In this document: positions 1 through 11,053 of the stretch, piece by piece | How positions within the stretch are numbered: position 1 is the stretch's first letter | How the letters are laid out: each line of letters starts with the position of its first letter | Assembly (NCBI GenBank): GCA_037176885.1 | Contig: JAWWNJ010000001.1 | Coordinates: 4,898,001-4,962,000 of the forward strand | Length of the DNA stretch: 64,000 nucleotides | Origin: Favolaschia claudopus | Lineage: Eukaryota > Basidiomycota > Agaricomycetes > Agaricales > Mycenaceae | Reading direction: 5' to 3' | Translations under genes and position numbers: made by a program | Notes under the pieces: generated by a model | The model's input: the letters and a program-made list of their open reading frames with translations, nothing else | Databases searched by the model: none | Told to the model about the DNA's origin: nothing

Positions 1-2858
1 TCCCTATCCCATCCTCCCTCTATTCTCATGCACGATACAAGTCCTCATTCATCCAGAAATTCATTCCACCTTCTCCTCTTCTTTCATCTCCTTCGTCTCT
101 ACGCGAGGCATACATAACGATTCCATTTATACCATCATAACCTTCATACACCATCCACATTCCATCCCATCCTCCTTTCATAGTGCTTGTGTAGGGGCTC
201 GCGATGCTTTCCTCCCTATCTTCCACTCACAGCACGTATCTCCTCGACGCTGGAGAACACTGGCACAAGATCAGCCGAGGACTATACACAGCCAACTAAT
301 ATTGGACGTGGTGCGTCCTTACTCATCAATTTTACATTCTCTCTCTCTCTTTTCTTCTTCTTGGCCATTTGGGGCTATGACACCAATTCGCCGGTAACCA
401 TATTCATCGAGACGGCACTTTTGGTTTATGTTTGCTCTTGATTTTTGAGCGGTTCAAGCCTATTACCCTGGCTCAACGGAGATCACTTCATTGAGACGGT
501 TAGGTTGGTGGCCCACGTTGCACTCACCGCATCATTGTCGATGTTGACTTCCGTGGAGCCATTTAACTCTACGCAGTTTCTTCTATTCTCCGCAATCTCT
601 TTTTCTTTTTCTTTTCTCAGCCACTTCGCAACGCCTCAGCGTTGAGGTTCTGGGCTACGTTGCGCTCGGCTCATCTTCGGTGTCCCGCTTCTCACGGGCG
701 AACTTGCTGATTAAATTTCTGGTTCCCTCCCGTTCACATTCTGCAGTGGTGTGTCAGCGGGATATCATGGTTACACCCATGATTTCCCATGTTCGATTTC
801 GGGAGAATTGCTTTGCGCGTCATTTTCTCGGGCTCTCTTCTCCGATCGTTTGCCCACGACGGCAATATCTCAGTTGAGACACTCCGTTTCCCGAGGCATC
901 TTTCGTTCGACGCATCAATTCGATGTTCAGCTGTTGTGGATTACATTTCCCGGGATTTCTTCCTCCCAATCTACGGCGGTTTGGTGCCCTTCCATGGTTC
1001 TCAACAGGGAATCTTTGATTCGCTAGGCTGCTTCACCACGTTACACGCCACACGATTTTGGCTCTTGGGATGTTGCCCTTATCGAGATAATGACAACAGA
1101 GTGGCGTCGTATTCAGTCGCACCTCATTTCATTTCTCTTAATCTCCATCTCCTTGCGGACCTTCAGCCCGATAGAGTCATCTGTCGAGATGTTAGATTGC
1201 TATGGCTAATTTTCTGCGCGACCGTGCATTTGGGCCGCTTCTTAGGGGTCTTATCTTCTTTCTTTCGAACTCCATACTTTCCCAGAATCTGAACGGCGTT
1301 ACGTCTGTCGCTATGGTGAGGTCACCGAGCGACATTGCGTTCAATTGCAACTTGACTTGTTGAATACTTCTGAACTTTGTTTCTTCCGGACCGTCAGCGA
1401 GCTGACGGAGTTCTGTTGAGGCGGTCAGACTGTGGCACTGCTCCACGATGCTGTTTTGTACCTTCTCCATTCCTTTGGAACGAGCAACTTACATCCGACG
1501 GTACGATCATTCAAGCTCATATCACGAGTTATGAATTCCGGATTTATTTCTCTCTTTGTTGCATGCTTTCTCCCACACGGTTGTGTTCCGGCCAAGCACT
1601 TTACACCTTCGTAGTGTTTCACTCCGCTATGTCGCCAGTGCCAACGCACTCGTCATAAACGACATATCAGCACCAGCCGATCTTATTTCGTTCGACGATC
1701 TCATTCACTCTATCCCCATCCCGTTACAACCCTTTTTTTTTTCATTCCCTTTCTTCATCGCCATCCTGCAAAATACGCTCCCCCGCGGCACAAATATTGT
1801 GCCATCAGAGGATGCCGCATCTCCTTATAATTTTCCGCATCCTGTGACATATTCGGTCATTGCCTTCAATCGGTTCTACTAACCGACCATTCGCCGCTAA
1901 CAACACGATTGTCATATATTTTGTTTTTATTTCTCTCTAGGCACCAATCTTTCTATCTCATCCTCTATCTTCTCGCGATTATACCCCCAGCTTATTTCAG
2001 GTCTATCCACACCTATTTCAACGAGGATCTTGTCGCGGAACACCTATTTCTGCTTGACTTCACCTCTTTCTTCTTCGATTTCGTGGATCGGGACACTCCA
2101 TTCCCATCGTAGATTCACTTGCACAACAACGGGACATTTCCCGCGGGCACGTAGTCGTTCGTTCATCATTAACCTGATTCTCCGGCGATCATACAGCTCT
2201 TACTGTCTATTCAACTCTGTTTACGCCTCCATTTCGATTACCCCTCATTTCGTCTAGTCGACTCGGAGTATCTCGGGTGTACATTCAACTCGCTCAATTA
2301 CCCTCTACATCTCGGCGCAGCGCAGATTATCTCTCTATAGCCTCTGGGGCTCCCGGGTATACCCAAGAGCGTCCTCTGTCCTTGGGCAACGGCAAATCCT
2401 TGCTGGTATCTCACACAATCTCCATCTTTTCACCTCCTCTAATCCATTCCCGGCCGCGCTCATCGCGGATACTTCGGGACATAAAACAGCTTCATCACCT
2501 CTACTAGGACTTCCGCAAATCGGGCCCGCCGGAATTCACGACTCTTCGATCTCCTCATTCTTTTGGGATTCTAGCCGAACCTCCCATCTTGTGGGGGGTA
2601 AGGTTCTCTGCTCCCGGACATTCAACTCCGCATCAATGAGCCGCCACCGCCTTTCGGTGTGATGGTAACTTCGTGCTATTTTCTCCATATATTCTTCCTT
2701 TCTTTCTACCATTCATCATCGTACAGCTGCATATGCTAGTGCTACCTTCCAATCTTCTTTCTTTCTTTTCTCTTTTCTTCTTTCTCTCAGCTCTTGTTGG
2801 GACCTCGTGTCGTTTCTCGCCCTCGCGCGAGTCTTCGACTCTTAGAGCTTCGCTCCAT

Positions 2859-3067
2859 TGGGTCGCTCTGGGTCTCATTCCGACCCTCGGTGTCCTTTGC
2901 GTACGGTTTGGCCGTGCCTGCAGCCCACGCGGAGCGCCTGGAGACGAAAGATCGCTCCCGGCCCCAGCCGCGTCGGTCAGGGCGGCCATTCCCCGCACAC
3001 ACCCCAAAAACCCATCTCCTCCTCTTCATCTCCTACAAATCTGGCGAGTACGACGACCTACCTTGCT
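2859..3067. repeat. 209-base direct repeat, copy 1
   Basis: This segment recurs almost exactly, at a constant offset of 446 bases, at 3305-3513. It is GC-rich, starts with tgggtcgctctgggtctc and ends with gacctaccttgct. On the minus strand both copies keep the same open frame, but that follows from identity and is not evidence of a gene. Copy 1 runs straight into an imperfect palindrome (3058-3120). Its sequence class is not known to me; it could be a dispersed repeat found elsewhere in the genome. Confidence 0.9.
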
Positions 3068-3120
3068 GCAAGCTCAGTCGTGACGAGCTTGCGAGTGCGG
3101 CTGAGTGAAAGGCAAGGTAG
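3058..3120. repeat. Imperfect inverted repeat at end of repeat copy 1
   Basis: The arms ctaccttgc (3058-3066) and gcaaggtag (3112-3120) are perfect reverse complements. Inside them, ctcag and ctgag form a second pair. The right edge of the direct repeat falls at the left arm, so the palindrome may mark an element boundary or a recombination site. Confidence 0.7.
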
Positions 3121-3304
3121 TGACGTAAGAGTGGTATTGTCATTGACAGCTGATCCCCGATGACAGCTGTCATTCTCTTTTTCCTCCCGCTCTCGCGTCC
3201 GCTGCGGCGTCGACAGCGCATCGTCCTCCCTCGCGCTATCACCGGTGTTTTTGTCACCCACCCACCCTTCGCTCAGGCTCTTTTCCCTCATATGATTTTT
3301 ACGC

Positions 3305-3513
3305 TGGGTCGCTCTGGGTCTCATTCCGACCCTCGGTGTCCTTTGCGTACGGTTTGGCCGTGCCTGCAGCCCACGCGGAGCGCCTGGAGACGAAAGATCG
3401 CTCCCGGCCCCAGCCGCGTCGGTCAGGGCGGCCATTCCCCGCACACACCCCAAAAACCCATCTCCTCCTCTTCATCTCCTACAAATCTGGCGAGTACGAC
3501 GACCTACCTTGCT
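3305..3513. repeat. 209-base direct repeat, copy 2
   Basis: This is the second copy of the repeat at 2859-3067, with no difference seen by eye. It ends at the bases ttgct just left of the broken 3' end of the aldo/keto reductase gene (minus strand, 3546-4015). The reductase coding sequence is lost 33 bases before this junction, so arrival of the repeat is the likely cause of the truncation. Confidence 0.9.
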
Positions 3514-3545
3514 AGAACAAAATAGCAAGTTTATCCGCAACCTAC

Positions 3546-4015
3546 GTGCAAATAGTACAAATCGATGCAGTCCACTCCCAGCTTCTTCAACGAGGCATCA
3601 ATAGCCTGCTTTGTATACGCAGGGCTACCGTCAATCTCAAACGACGGAAGACGGAAGCCGTATTTCGAGCAGAGGAAAATATCAGCACGTTTGCCGGTGC
3701 GTTTGAACCTAAGTTCGAGTATTACAAGTGAGTGGGGAGATCTAATGAGATTGGAAGAAAGAGCACCATTTTCCAATGAGCTCCTCAGAGTCGCCGTAGA
3801 GATCAGAGGAGTCCCAGAAGGTGCATCCTGCGGCGTGCGCAGCGTCGAGGACCTATCACCGATCAAAACCAATTCGGTCGCATCAGGCGCCGCAAACCAA
3901 CCTTGAATCGCTCTTCATCCGATTCTACAGCACCATAGAAGGTAGAGATACCCATGGCACCGAAGCCAATGGCATTGAAAGTCGAGTTTCCGAGTTGGCG
4001 AGTAGCAGAAGACAT
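3546..4015 (-). pseudogene. Aldo/keto reductase, 3'-truncated
   Basis: This is the N-terminal part of an NADPH-dependent aldo/keto reductase of the yeast Aad/YakC-like group. The chosen ATG (4013-4015) begins MSSATRQLGNSTFNAIGFGA; an upstream in-frame start at 4066 would add 17 unlikely residues. Three exons join cleanly (4015-3902, 3852-3767, 3708-3546) through introns of 49 and 58 bases. The joined protein shows the catalytic-Asp region (WDSSDLYGDSEELIGKW) and the core around KKLGVDCIDLYYLH. After LH, a possible donor (gtaggt) is followed by 33 bases and then by repeat copy 2, and nothing resembling the remaining half of the family's roughly 330 residues follows. The gene is therefore broken, probably by the repeat. 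Its 5' end faces GH47 gene A across 648 bases. Confidence 0.8.
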
Positions 4016-4663
4016 GTTGGTTTGTGGAAATCGGCGAGTGAGTTCTTTGGTGAAAGAAACATTCATGTCGTCCTGCTTTTATACAGATCCCGTTGGATGA
4101 TTCATCGATTCGGCTTCGGCAGCTTGGAGACTCTTGAGTCGACGTTGCCGAGTGTGGTGAAGCGCGAGCCGGGGTCCTGAAGGGTCCTGATAAAGCAATC
4201 GGCCGCGTTATCGGTGAGATCATCCGAGTTATCTGCGATTAGTCGGTTGTTCGGGAGATCGGATGCTGACCAGATCGAACTGTCCGAAAAGCGAACGCTC
4301 TTGAGTTTGGAGACGCATACATATGCCCCCCTAGACTATTTTCGAGTCCCTCAATATTCAGTGCGGTAAGTGAGTACTTGCTTCGCTTGCTCTTTGCTAC
4401 AGTATTCTCGCGAAACAAAAAAAGTTTCAAGTTAAATTAAAATACTGCTGGCCAGGACGCTTACCTCCCTTTGACACTTCCATGCACAACATATTTCTCT
4501 TATAATCACTCTCCCCTTCAAGGTACCTCAACCTCAATCAAACCTCAATTCGAAAATGAACTCTCGTGTCAGAGCAATGACAGAGCCTGTCAGAGCGACC
4601 GGCTATCCGGACCGTTGATAGCCGCGGCGATCTGCGTTGACGTGTCAAATACCTGGTTTCCCT
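4016..4663. other. Divergent intergenic region, AKR fragment / GH47 A
   Basis: The stretch lies between two divergent starts, so it should hold promoter sequence for GH47 gene A. No clear TATA box, repeat or coding exon is visible. Open frames here are short and lack family resemblance. Confidence 0.4.
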
Positions 4664-7305
4664 ATGCGACGACGGACGATCCAGTACCTCGTCTTGCTGG
4701 CCGTTTTCGGGCTATCCATTCACTTAGTAAGTTCGAAGTATCCTTTTCCAAGTACCGAAAGTCTCACTTTAGCCAGTACTTCAACCAATCCTTCTCATTA
4801 CCTTCAAATCCGGATTGGAGTTTGGACGACTATTGGCCGGACAAGGAGCGGGGACAAGCAGCCCACGAAGACGTGGTAAGACCACCGACCAGACCGCCGC
4901 CCTCACCCCCGCCGAAAGCACCGAACTCGCTACCTGCTGATGTTGAGAAGAGAGACGCAGTGGTAGCAGCATTCAAGGCGTGTGACCATTCAAAGACATC
5001 GTCAGACCTCTAATGTTTCGTGATTAGTATGCCTGGTCTGCCTACGGTTAGTTTGTTCGATCTTTTGGACCAACTACAAGCGCTCAATCTTGTTTCAAAA
5101 GAACGCGACGCGATGGGCGCCGACGAATACCACCCGATTTCCCACCACGGCTCTAATCTTGGCGGCGGCGGAGGCATCGGCTACACCGTCGTTGACGCCC
5201 TCGATACCATGCTTTTGATGGGTCTCGACGAAGAGTATCAACGCGCGCGGACGTGGGTCGAGGAGAAGCTCACGTTCGATCGGCAGGGGTATTACAGTAT
5301 GTTTGAGGTGTGTCTCCCCCAACCCCATCTCTTGAACTACACTAAAGTGACACACAGACAACGATCCGTGTCCTCGGCGGCCTCCTCTCCGCCTACCACC
5401 TCACCCACGACGATTTATACAAACACCACGCAGCCGACCTCGGCGACCGTCTCCTATCAGCATTCGACCCCGACTCCGGGCTCCCCGCCGCCTCCGTCAA
5501 TCTCGCGAGCAAGACCGCCACGAGCGTCGGGGGTGGGGTGTCGATTTCCGAGGCGACGACGCTGCAGTTGGAGTTTCGGTATTTGGCGGAGATCACGGGG
5601 AGGGTGGCGTTTTGGAGGAAGGCGGAGAGGGTGATGCAGGTGGTGAATAAGGCGAGGTTGCCGAATGGGTTGGCGCCGATCAATATGAAGTGGGTGTTGT
5701 TGAATCGACTTGGTGGTTTGGCATGGCTTTGATGATAGTATTGTAGCGGCGACGGGACGTTTGCGCGATCGACGATTCGGTTGGGGAGTAACGGGGATTC
5801 TTACTATGGTGCGTTGCTCGTTGATCTTGCAGTTATTCAACTCATATTGTTCGCAGAGTATCTATTGTGCGTCATTTCTTTCAGTCTCTTCACGGAGTGC
5901 GCCGACAGCGTATCGGCAGGAAACAGTATATTCAAACCGTCCGTCTTCCCATCTTTCGGTTCAGCTTTTCTTCCTGACATTCAAAGGCAGAATCGCACAG
6001 AGCCAGTGTACCTGCAGGTAATGAGGCATGTTTCCTGCTCGAGTAACGTTCCAATATTGGCACGCAGATGTACGCCGACGCGATGGACGGCGTGCACGAG
6101 CACCTCGTCCTCAAGACGCCGACCAAGGAGCTCACCTACATCGCGGAACTCCTCCCGCTCGGTACGACGGATTGGAAGTCGTGAGTCTTGCTCTCCGCTC
6201 TGATTCAAGTCAAATCTTCGAGCGATCACTCACTCCTCCCCCCAGCTCATGGGCGCCCCAGCCCAAACAAGAGCACCTAGCATGTTTCCTCGCAGGCTCA
6301 CTCATGCTCGGCGCCACCACCTCGCATCTCCTCGACCCCTCCAAGCCTGCGTCCGTCCCGCCGCGGCTGCAAGAGGAGCTGAACGCGGACGGGAGGCGGG
6401 ATTGGGAGACGGGGAAGGCGTTTTTGGAGGGGTGTGTTGATACGCTGAAGACTGAGACGTGAGTTGCTGCTTTTCGTTTCCTTGGCGTTGAATGTGTATG
6501 ATTTTTTTTTGTAGCGGACTGTCACCTGAGGGTGTGACGTTCCGGACCCTGGAGACGAAGGCGAAGGAGGGGGAACGGGATTGGTATATCAAGGGTGCTG
6601 GGTGGGTCGTCGTTTTGTCTGACTCACTTGCCACAGGGTCTGACGGCCTACATCGACAGAAAAAGCTCCAACCCGCCATACGACGCGCGGTACATGTTAC
6701 GGTGCGTCTCACTTCCTTGCCCTCTCCACTCCCCCATGCCCTTCCTCATTACCAAACATCGACGTGATCGTTGTCTACAGCCCCGAAATCGCCGAATCCA
6801 TCTTTCTCGCCTACCGCCTCACCGGCGACGCAAAGTACCGCGGGCACGCCTGGGACCTGTTCAGCGCGATCGAGAAGCATTGTAAGCTGCCTGAGGGCGG
6901 GTATGCGACGGTGTTGGATGTGGACAAGGTGCCGGTGAAGCATTTGGATAAGCAGGAGACGTTTTTCTTGGTGAGTGGTTCCTTCTACGAGTATGTTTGA
7001 GGGAGGTTCGAAGGATGGCTGACTGGTGGTCTCTTCAGAGCGAGACGCTCAAGTATCTGTTCTTGACGTTTGCGGATGAGGATGTGTTGGATCTGAGTAG
7101 TGAGTGATCATGGATTTTTTACTTGTTGCGAGGATGCTGATGTTTGTGCGAATTAGGGGTGGTTTTCAACACTGAGGTAAGCTTGTATTGCTTTCAAGTG
7201 TACTTGTATCTGGGAGATGCTGATTGCGTTGCAATATACTAGGCACATCCGCTGCCTATATTCACGCCAACAGACATCAAGCCAGTGTTTACGAAGTACT
7301 CATAA
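4664..7305 (+). CDS. GH47 class I alpha-1,2-mannosidase (gene A)
   Basis: The product is a type II membrane alpha-1,2-mannosidase that trims high-mannose N-glycans in the ER/Golgi. The ATG at 4664 starts MRRRTIQYLVLLAVFGLSIH, a basic tip followed by a hydrophobic signal anchor. At least 14 exons can be joined without a frameshift, including tiny ones (5028-5046 and the exon encoding EYLL). In order, the protein shows RDAMGADEYHPI, GIGYTVVDALDTMLLMG, TTIRVLGGLLSAYHL, EATTLQLEFRYLAEITG, IRLGSNGDSYYEYLLKQY, a DHLACFL-like segment (EHLACFLAGSLMLGATTS), SETLKYLFLTFADED and the calcium-binding end VFNTEAHPLPIF. Those last two motifs are GH47 hallmarks. The TAA stop is at 7303-7305. The second intron begins with GC (4978) instead of GT. 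A paralogue, gene B, lies at 27990-30625 on the other strand. Identity is secure; some small splice sites are inferred. Confidence 0.93.
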
Positions 7306-7817
7306 CAGAATTGATAGAACAGCTCATGCTCTGTGTAAATTTATGCTCAATTGAATCAGGTAGCGCACCTATCACGCCCCGGAGTCAAGCATGTATTGGT
7401 CAACCCCGCTACGGTGCTCTGTATACTAAACGCGCGTTTTCCGGCGAGGTGATAGGTTATCACGTGACCGTTATCGTGTTTGGGGTACAAAGCGAACCAA
7501 ATCGAACCAAGGTCTACTAAAATTCGAAAAGGGGCGGTCTAAGTGCACTAGTCTGCTTATCACCACGATACAACCCTCCTTGAGAGATTCCCATCGCGCG
7601 GCCATTCACTCATCGGAAGATTATCGAAATTCACCCAATCTTGGTGCGAAATGTATTCCTGCAGATGAGAAGATGAGTCCGCGACAAAGAACTTAAAGAA
7701 AATTGAAGATTGACCTTTCCCCAATGAGCGTTGACGAAATAGGTCCACATTTCGCGCTTCCTGTATCACGTTCAATGGTATCCAAACAGTTTCAACCAAT
7801 GCGCACACAGTTCGAAC
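7306..7817. other. Convergent 3' region, GH47 A / FMO
   Basis: The stretch separates the ends of two convergent genes. An open frame of 82 codons on the minus strand (7560-7808) would follow the monooxygenase, but the monooxygenase frame already closes with TGA at 7818-7820, so this frame is not taken as coding. No repeats or terminator-like structures were recognised. Confidence 0.4.
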
Positions 7818-9962
7818 TCACTCAAGAGCCTGCGGAAACACTAGCTTCCCGCCCAATTCCAGAGACTCGCTGTTGAGCCATGTAATATAGAGCCGACGAA
7901 GACCTTCAAACTCAACTCGCATCAGCGAAAAATCAACATTGGAAGACATACGAACCTTCCTGCTTCAAAATATCAAGCGGCGTTCCAAAGTCGTACCTCC
8001 CGCTCCGCATCTCGCGCCACATCTGCTCCCGACTCGGCAGTCGTGCCTTTCCCGTCCACACGTTTGCGTAGCCGTGTCCGACGTAGTCGCCGTGTCGCCA
8101 GGGGTCGTCCACTAAGTGCCATATCGATTGCACGATAGTTATAATAATTAGACCGACGATTAAGTAAGTGGCATTGAAAACGTGAATGAAGTCTGCGCAC
8201 GGATTCCAGCATAAGCAAGAGTCGGATCATCGATATAATGGCCTGTCCAGTGAAGACTGTCAAGCGTCCGAGGGTTGACTCTGCATTAAAGGTTCAACGT
8301 TGAAAACATCAGTTACTGAACTTCACCCGGGAAGATTTGCACGACGGATATTTACAGTTCAGGCAGGAAAGTTTCGGTATGGTAGCCCGTGGCGAAGATG
8401 ATCTGGAGAGCGTAGTAGATATTTGCGTTGAAATGACCAAGACAGTAGTATGTAGTACTCGCACCTCATCGATCCCGGAAATAGCTGACCCATTGAGTAG
8501 ATGAATGATTCCCGCCTTGATACCAACGCTGGCGTGCTCGAGGGGTTCGAATGAAGAGATTTCTGGTACAATCTCCGTCTGCGTTGGGACGTGGAGCATG
8601 ATATCGAGCCCGTATGCATCGTGGTGGCGGTTGGGCTAAAAAAATACCATTCCACGGTCAACGGCGGCGTATTTGCGGAATATATCATGATCAATTTGGA
8701 CGTACGCGAGCGCTTATGAGCAGTTTGTCGACATACGGAGCGATGGAGCGGGAGATATACGTCCCGGATATGAATGAACCGACGATGAGGACGGTCTTTG
8801 ACCCGAGTATATCAGACGCTGTTGGTGTATCACGCAGAGACAAAAAGAGACTCGCCTTTCCAGCGTACCGCTTCGGATTCCGGAACGACTGCGCATGATA
8901 GATACTATACTTCCCATCTTCCACCGCCTTACTCCAATTCCCGATGCCCTTGATCTCAGGAATCTTCGCCTTAGTGTATATCCCCGTTGCGACCACCACG
9001 GCGTCAAATTCCTCCTCCCACCATTCGGCTTTGAGGCGATTCGATTCACGAAGCCATGAGAGGCGACGAAGCGTCAGCGTCCACGTTTCCGTCTTAGAGC
9101 CACTGGCATTAGGCTTGGACTTGCGGATTGCTTCGACGCGTGTTGCGTAAGAGGTAATGGGGGGGAAGAGCGGGGACTCTGACGTCGACGCGGGGTTATC
9201 GTTGGTATTGAGGCCGTGGAGAGAGGCGTAGGCGCGGACGTTCCGTTGGACGTCGTGGACGGAGACGAGGCAGGGCTGGGATGTACATGTCCGGATGTGA
9301 TGCCCATATGTCAGTTTGCATACTAGAAATCTACAGGAAAGAAAACTGCATACCGCGTCAGGAGGATATTCAATGCCTGGGAGTTTAGTCGCCTCCTGAA
9401 GTTCGGTTTAGTCTCTAATGGCAAAAAAAGCGGCGGTGATAGGTACGGATGGCGAATTCGCTAGCAAATCGGACCACATTGGACGTGGATTCCAGTGTTC
9501 CCTCCATCTTTCCTCGAGGCTGATGGATCCCTCTCCCTCTGTGTAGTATTGGGTGGCTGGAAAGTTCTCTGGAATCTTTTCTGGGATTGGCGACTCTTCG
9601 GTCTCTCTGGGATCAACGTCAGATGCCGTATGTAAAAGAGAGAGAGGGAGAGAGAAAAATATGTCGCACGGATATTGTTCTCGCACGGGGGTTTCATCCG
9701 TATAGAACCATTTACCTCCCGGGGCTGGAGCGCGCTCGAAGAGACGGACAGTTAGATTCGCCGCCAGGAGATGCGTCGCCGCTTGCAGTCCAGATGGTCC
9801 GGCGCCAATGACCGCCACACGTTTAATTGGACGGGCGAAGGTCGTCCATTGAGCAGCATTATCGGTTCCAGATTGAAATGCTGCCTGGGGCTGGGCGACG
9901 ACGGAAAAAATGAAGAAAATCGTCAAGGCAATCGCGCACAGACATGGGATAGGGCTCTTCAT
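7818..9962 (-). CDS. Flavin-containing monooxygenase (FMO-like)
   Basis: The product is an FAD- and NADPH-dependent monooxygenase that would oxidise soft nucleophilic N or S centres of an unknown substrate. Translation starts MKSPIPCLCAIALTIFFIFS, a good signal peptide or anchor, so the enzyme may enter the secretory pathway. The FAD motif VIGAGPSGLQAATHLL follows at about residues 50-65. Spliced exons then give PAPGGKW, YASLHGLNTND, VVVATGIYTKAKIPEI, the NADPH-site region TVLIVGSFISGTYISRSI and the FMO signature IIFATGYHTETFLPEL. Next come HWTGHYIDDPTLAYAGI and KARLPSREQMWRE. The last exon ends FPQALE with TGA at 7818-7820. About nine exons join in frame, roughly 530 residues. The second glycine motif reads GSFISG where GxSxSG is more usual, and an open 36-base insert precedes it; this could be an unspliced intron with a GC donor. 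Confidence 0.88.
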
Positions 9963-10657
9963 TGCTGGGTACTAAGGGGAGCTGGACGTACTCGCTTCAC
10001 TGCTGAGCGGTTTTATATCGACTTTGAGGCTCGGATTTGATACGTAGGAACACCTAGAAGGCTAGAACCAAGCTCGGCTCAGATCATATGGCACCGCTTG
10101 GGCACCGCGGCACTTAGCTGAGCAAAATGCGAGTAAGTGCTAGTTCTTGAGGCACATTACAGCCCACGGGGTCCAAAATGGTTAAAGAGAGGCGTAGCGG
10201 AAGTTGCACGTTGAAAGCTGGTTGATGGTGGTGGCGGAAGCCAAGGTGACTCACCTTAACCCAACCCTAACCCCAGTTAACTCAAGCTTGTAACCTTCTT
10301 CAACTCGACCACCAACATCAATTTCCGGCCAACCATGCTGTCTCCATTGTTTACTGGGCAATCTAACCAACTCGTGCCAGTGTAGCCTTTTCAATCCATC
10401 AAGTTGGCTGCTCATCCGGGTGGTTAATCAAGCAAGTTGAACTGTTTACATAAGCTTGCAGTTCCCAACAAGTTCCGGCGAGTCTTCGCTTTCGCTGACT
10501 GAGAATATCTCGAAGGCTTTTCGTCTGCTATCTCTTGATAATGACTGGCGGAAGTTGAACAAACACATCAGGCATATGAGTCTATCAATTTACTGAAAAA
10601 ATCTTCAAGTTCTACATATGATAATATCTGACCGGCGGCGCCCCACCGTACCTCCCA
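9963..10657. other. Non-coding region with CAACTT/AAGTTG motifs
   Basis: No gene was found. The stretch 10200-10450 repeats caactt or aagttg several times and contains complementary segments (ggttgatggtggtgg near 10219 and accaccaacatcaa near 10306) and a small palindrome aaggtgactcacctt. A similar motif style recurs at 18.1-19.0 kb, which suggests a degraded repeat family. From about 10560 the sequence resembles the 3' flank of the lectin genes. Confidence 0.4.
10011..10017 (-). promoter_or_regulatory. TATA box of the FMO gene
   Basis: On the minus strand the sequence reads TATAAAA, 49 bases upstream of the FMO start codon. Position and sequence fit a fungal TATA element. Confidence 0.6.
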
Positions 10658-10772
10658 TCACGCGTCTTTCTGGCTGGCCTCATGATCGGCTGGCATCCTA
10701 TCCGCAGTCATCTGAGCACCAGGCTTAGAGTATTCGGCTGGCTCTATCATCCAAAACAGCTCTGAGATCAAC
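10658..10772 (-). pseudogene. 3' fragment of a beta-trefoil lectin gene
   Basis: The minus strand encodes ELFWMIEPAEYSKPGAQ followed by a short tail and a TGA at 10658-10660. This matches the last exon of the lectin at 11054-12127 (ELFWLIEPAEYSKPGTQ). The downstream 100 bases also match that gene's 3' flank. The upstream exons are absent, so this is a partial tandem duplicate with no evident start. Confidence 0.8.
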
Positions 10773-11053
10773 ACGACCCCTCGGGAGGTACGAGGTCAGA
10801 TGTGTTGAAGTGTGGCTATGAGAGACTAGCTTCTCTTGCCGTTCGCAGAGTCCTTGCGTCATTATATTACAGAGTGACCCAATCCTCGGTGGCCACATTC
10901 GAGTCATCCTCCCCCAAGGAAGGATCCTCACCAATTTACCATAAGTTTGAACAAATTTGAACACACCACGCAAATGATTCTATCAATTCACCGAACAATT
11001 CTTTTACATATGCATATCTGCCCGCCCTAGTACTTTCCCAGAATCCCATCCCA

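Larger units (their letters stand above)
1..3545. other. Gene-poor, pyrimidine-rich left flank
   Basis: No convincing protein was found in either strand of this stretch. The plus strand is strongly enriched in C and T, with many runs of cttt/ctct through about position 3300, so the open frames seen here are short and compositionally driven. The only organised structures are the 209-base direct repeat (2859-3067 and 3305-3513) and an imperfect inverted repeat at 3058-3120, listed separately. The strand skew could mark a long transcribed leader, an old retroelement, or the flank of a gene to the left of the window; the sequence does not decide between these. Confidence 0.5.

Noticed and set aside
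789..1292. 167-codon plus-strand frame
   Set aside because: Lies in CT-skewed DNA, has no recognisable motif and overlaps other similar frames.
2633..3453. Minus-strand frames sharing an identical N-terminus
   Set aside because: The identity comes from the DNA direct repeat; frames are fragments over the repeat, not duplicated genes.
7560..7808. 82-codon frame after the FMO gene
   Set aside because: The FMO frame closes at 7818-7820 with a natural C-terminus; this frame has no family resemblance and no splice link is needed.
10261..10285. Telomere-like ccctaacccc
   Set aside because: Only one or two imperfect units, not a telomeric array.
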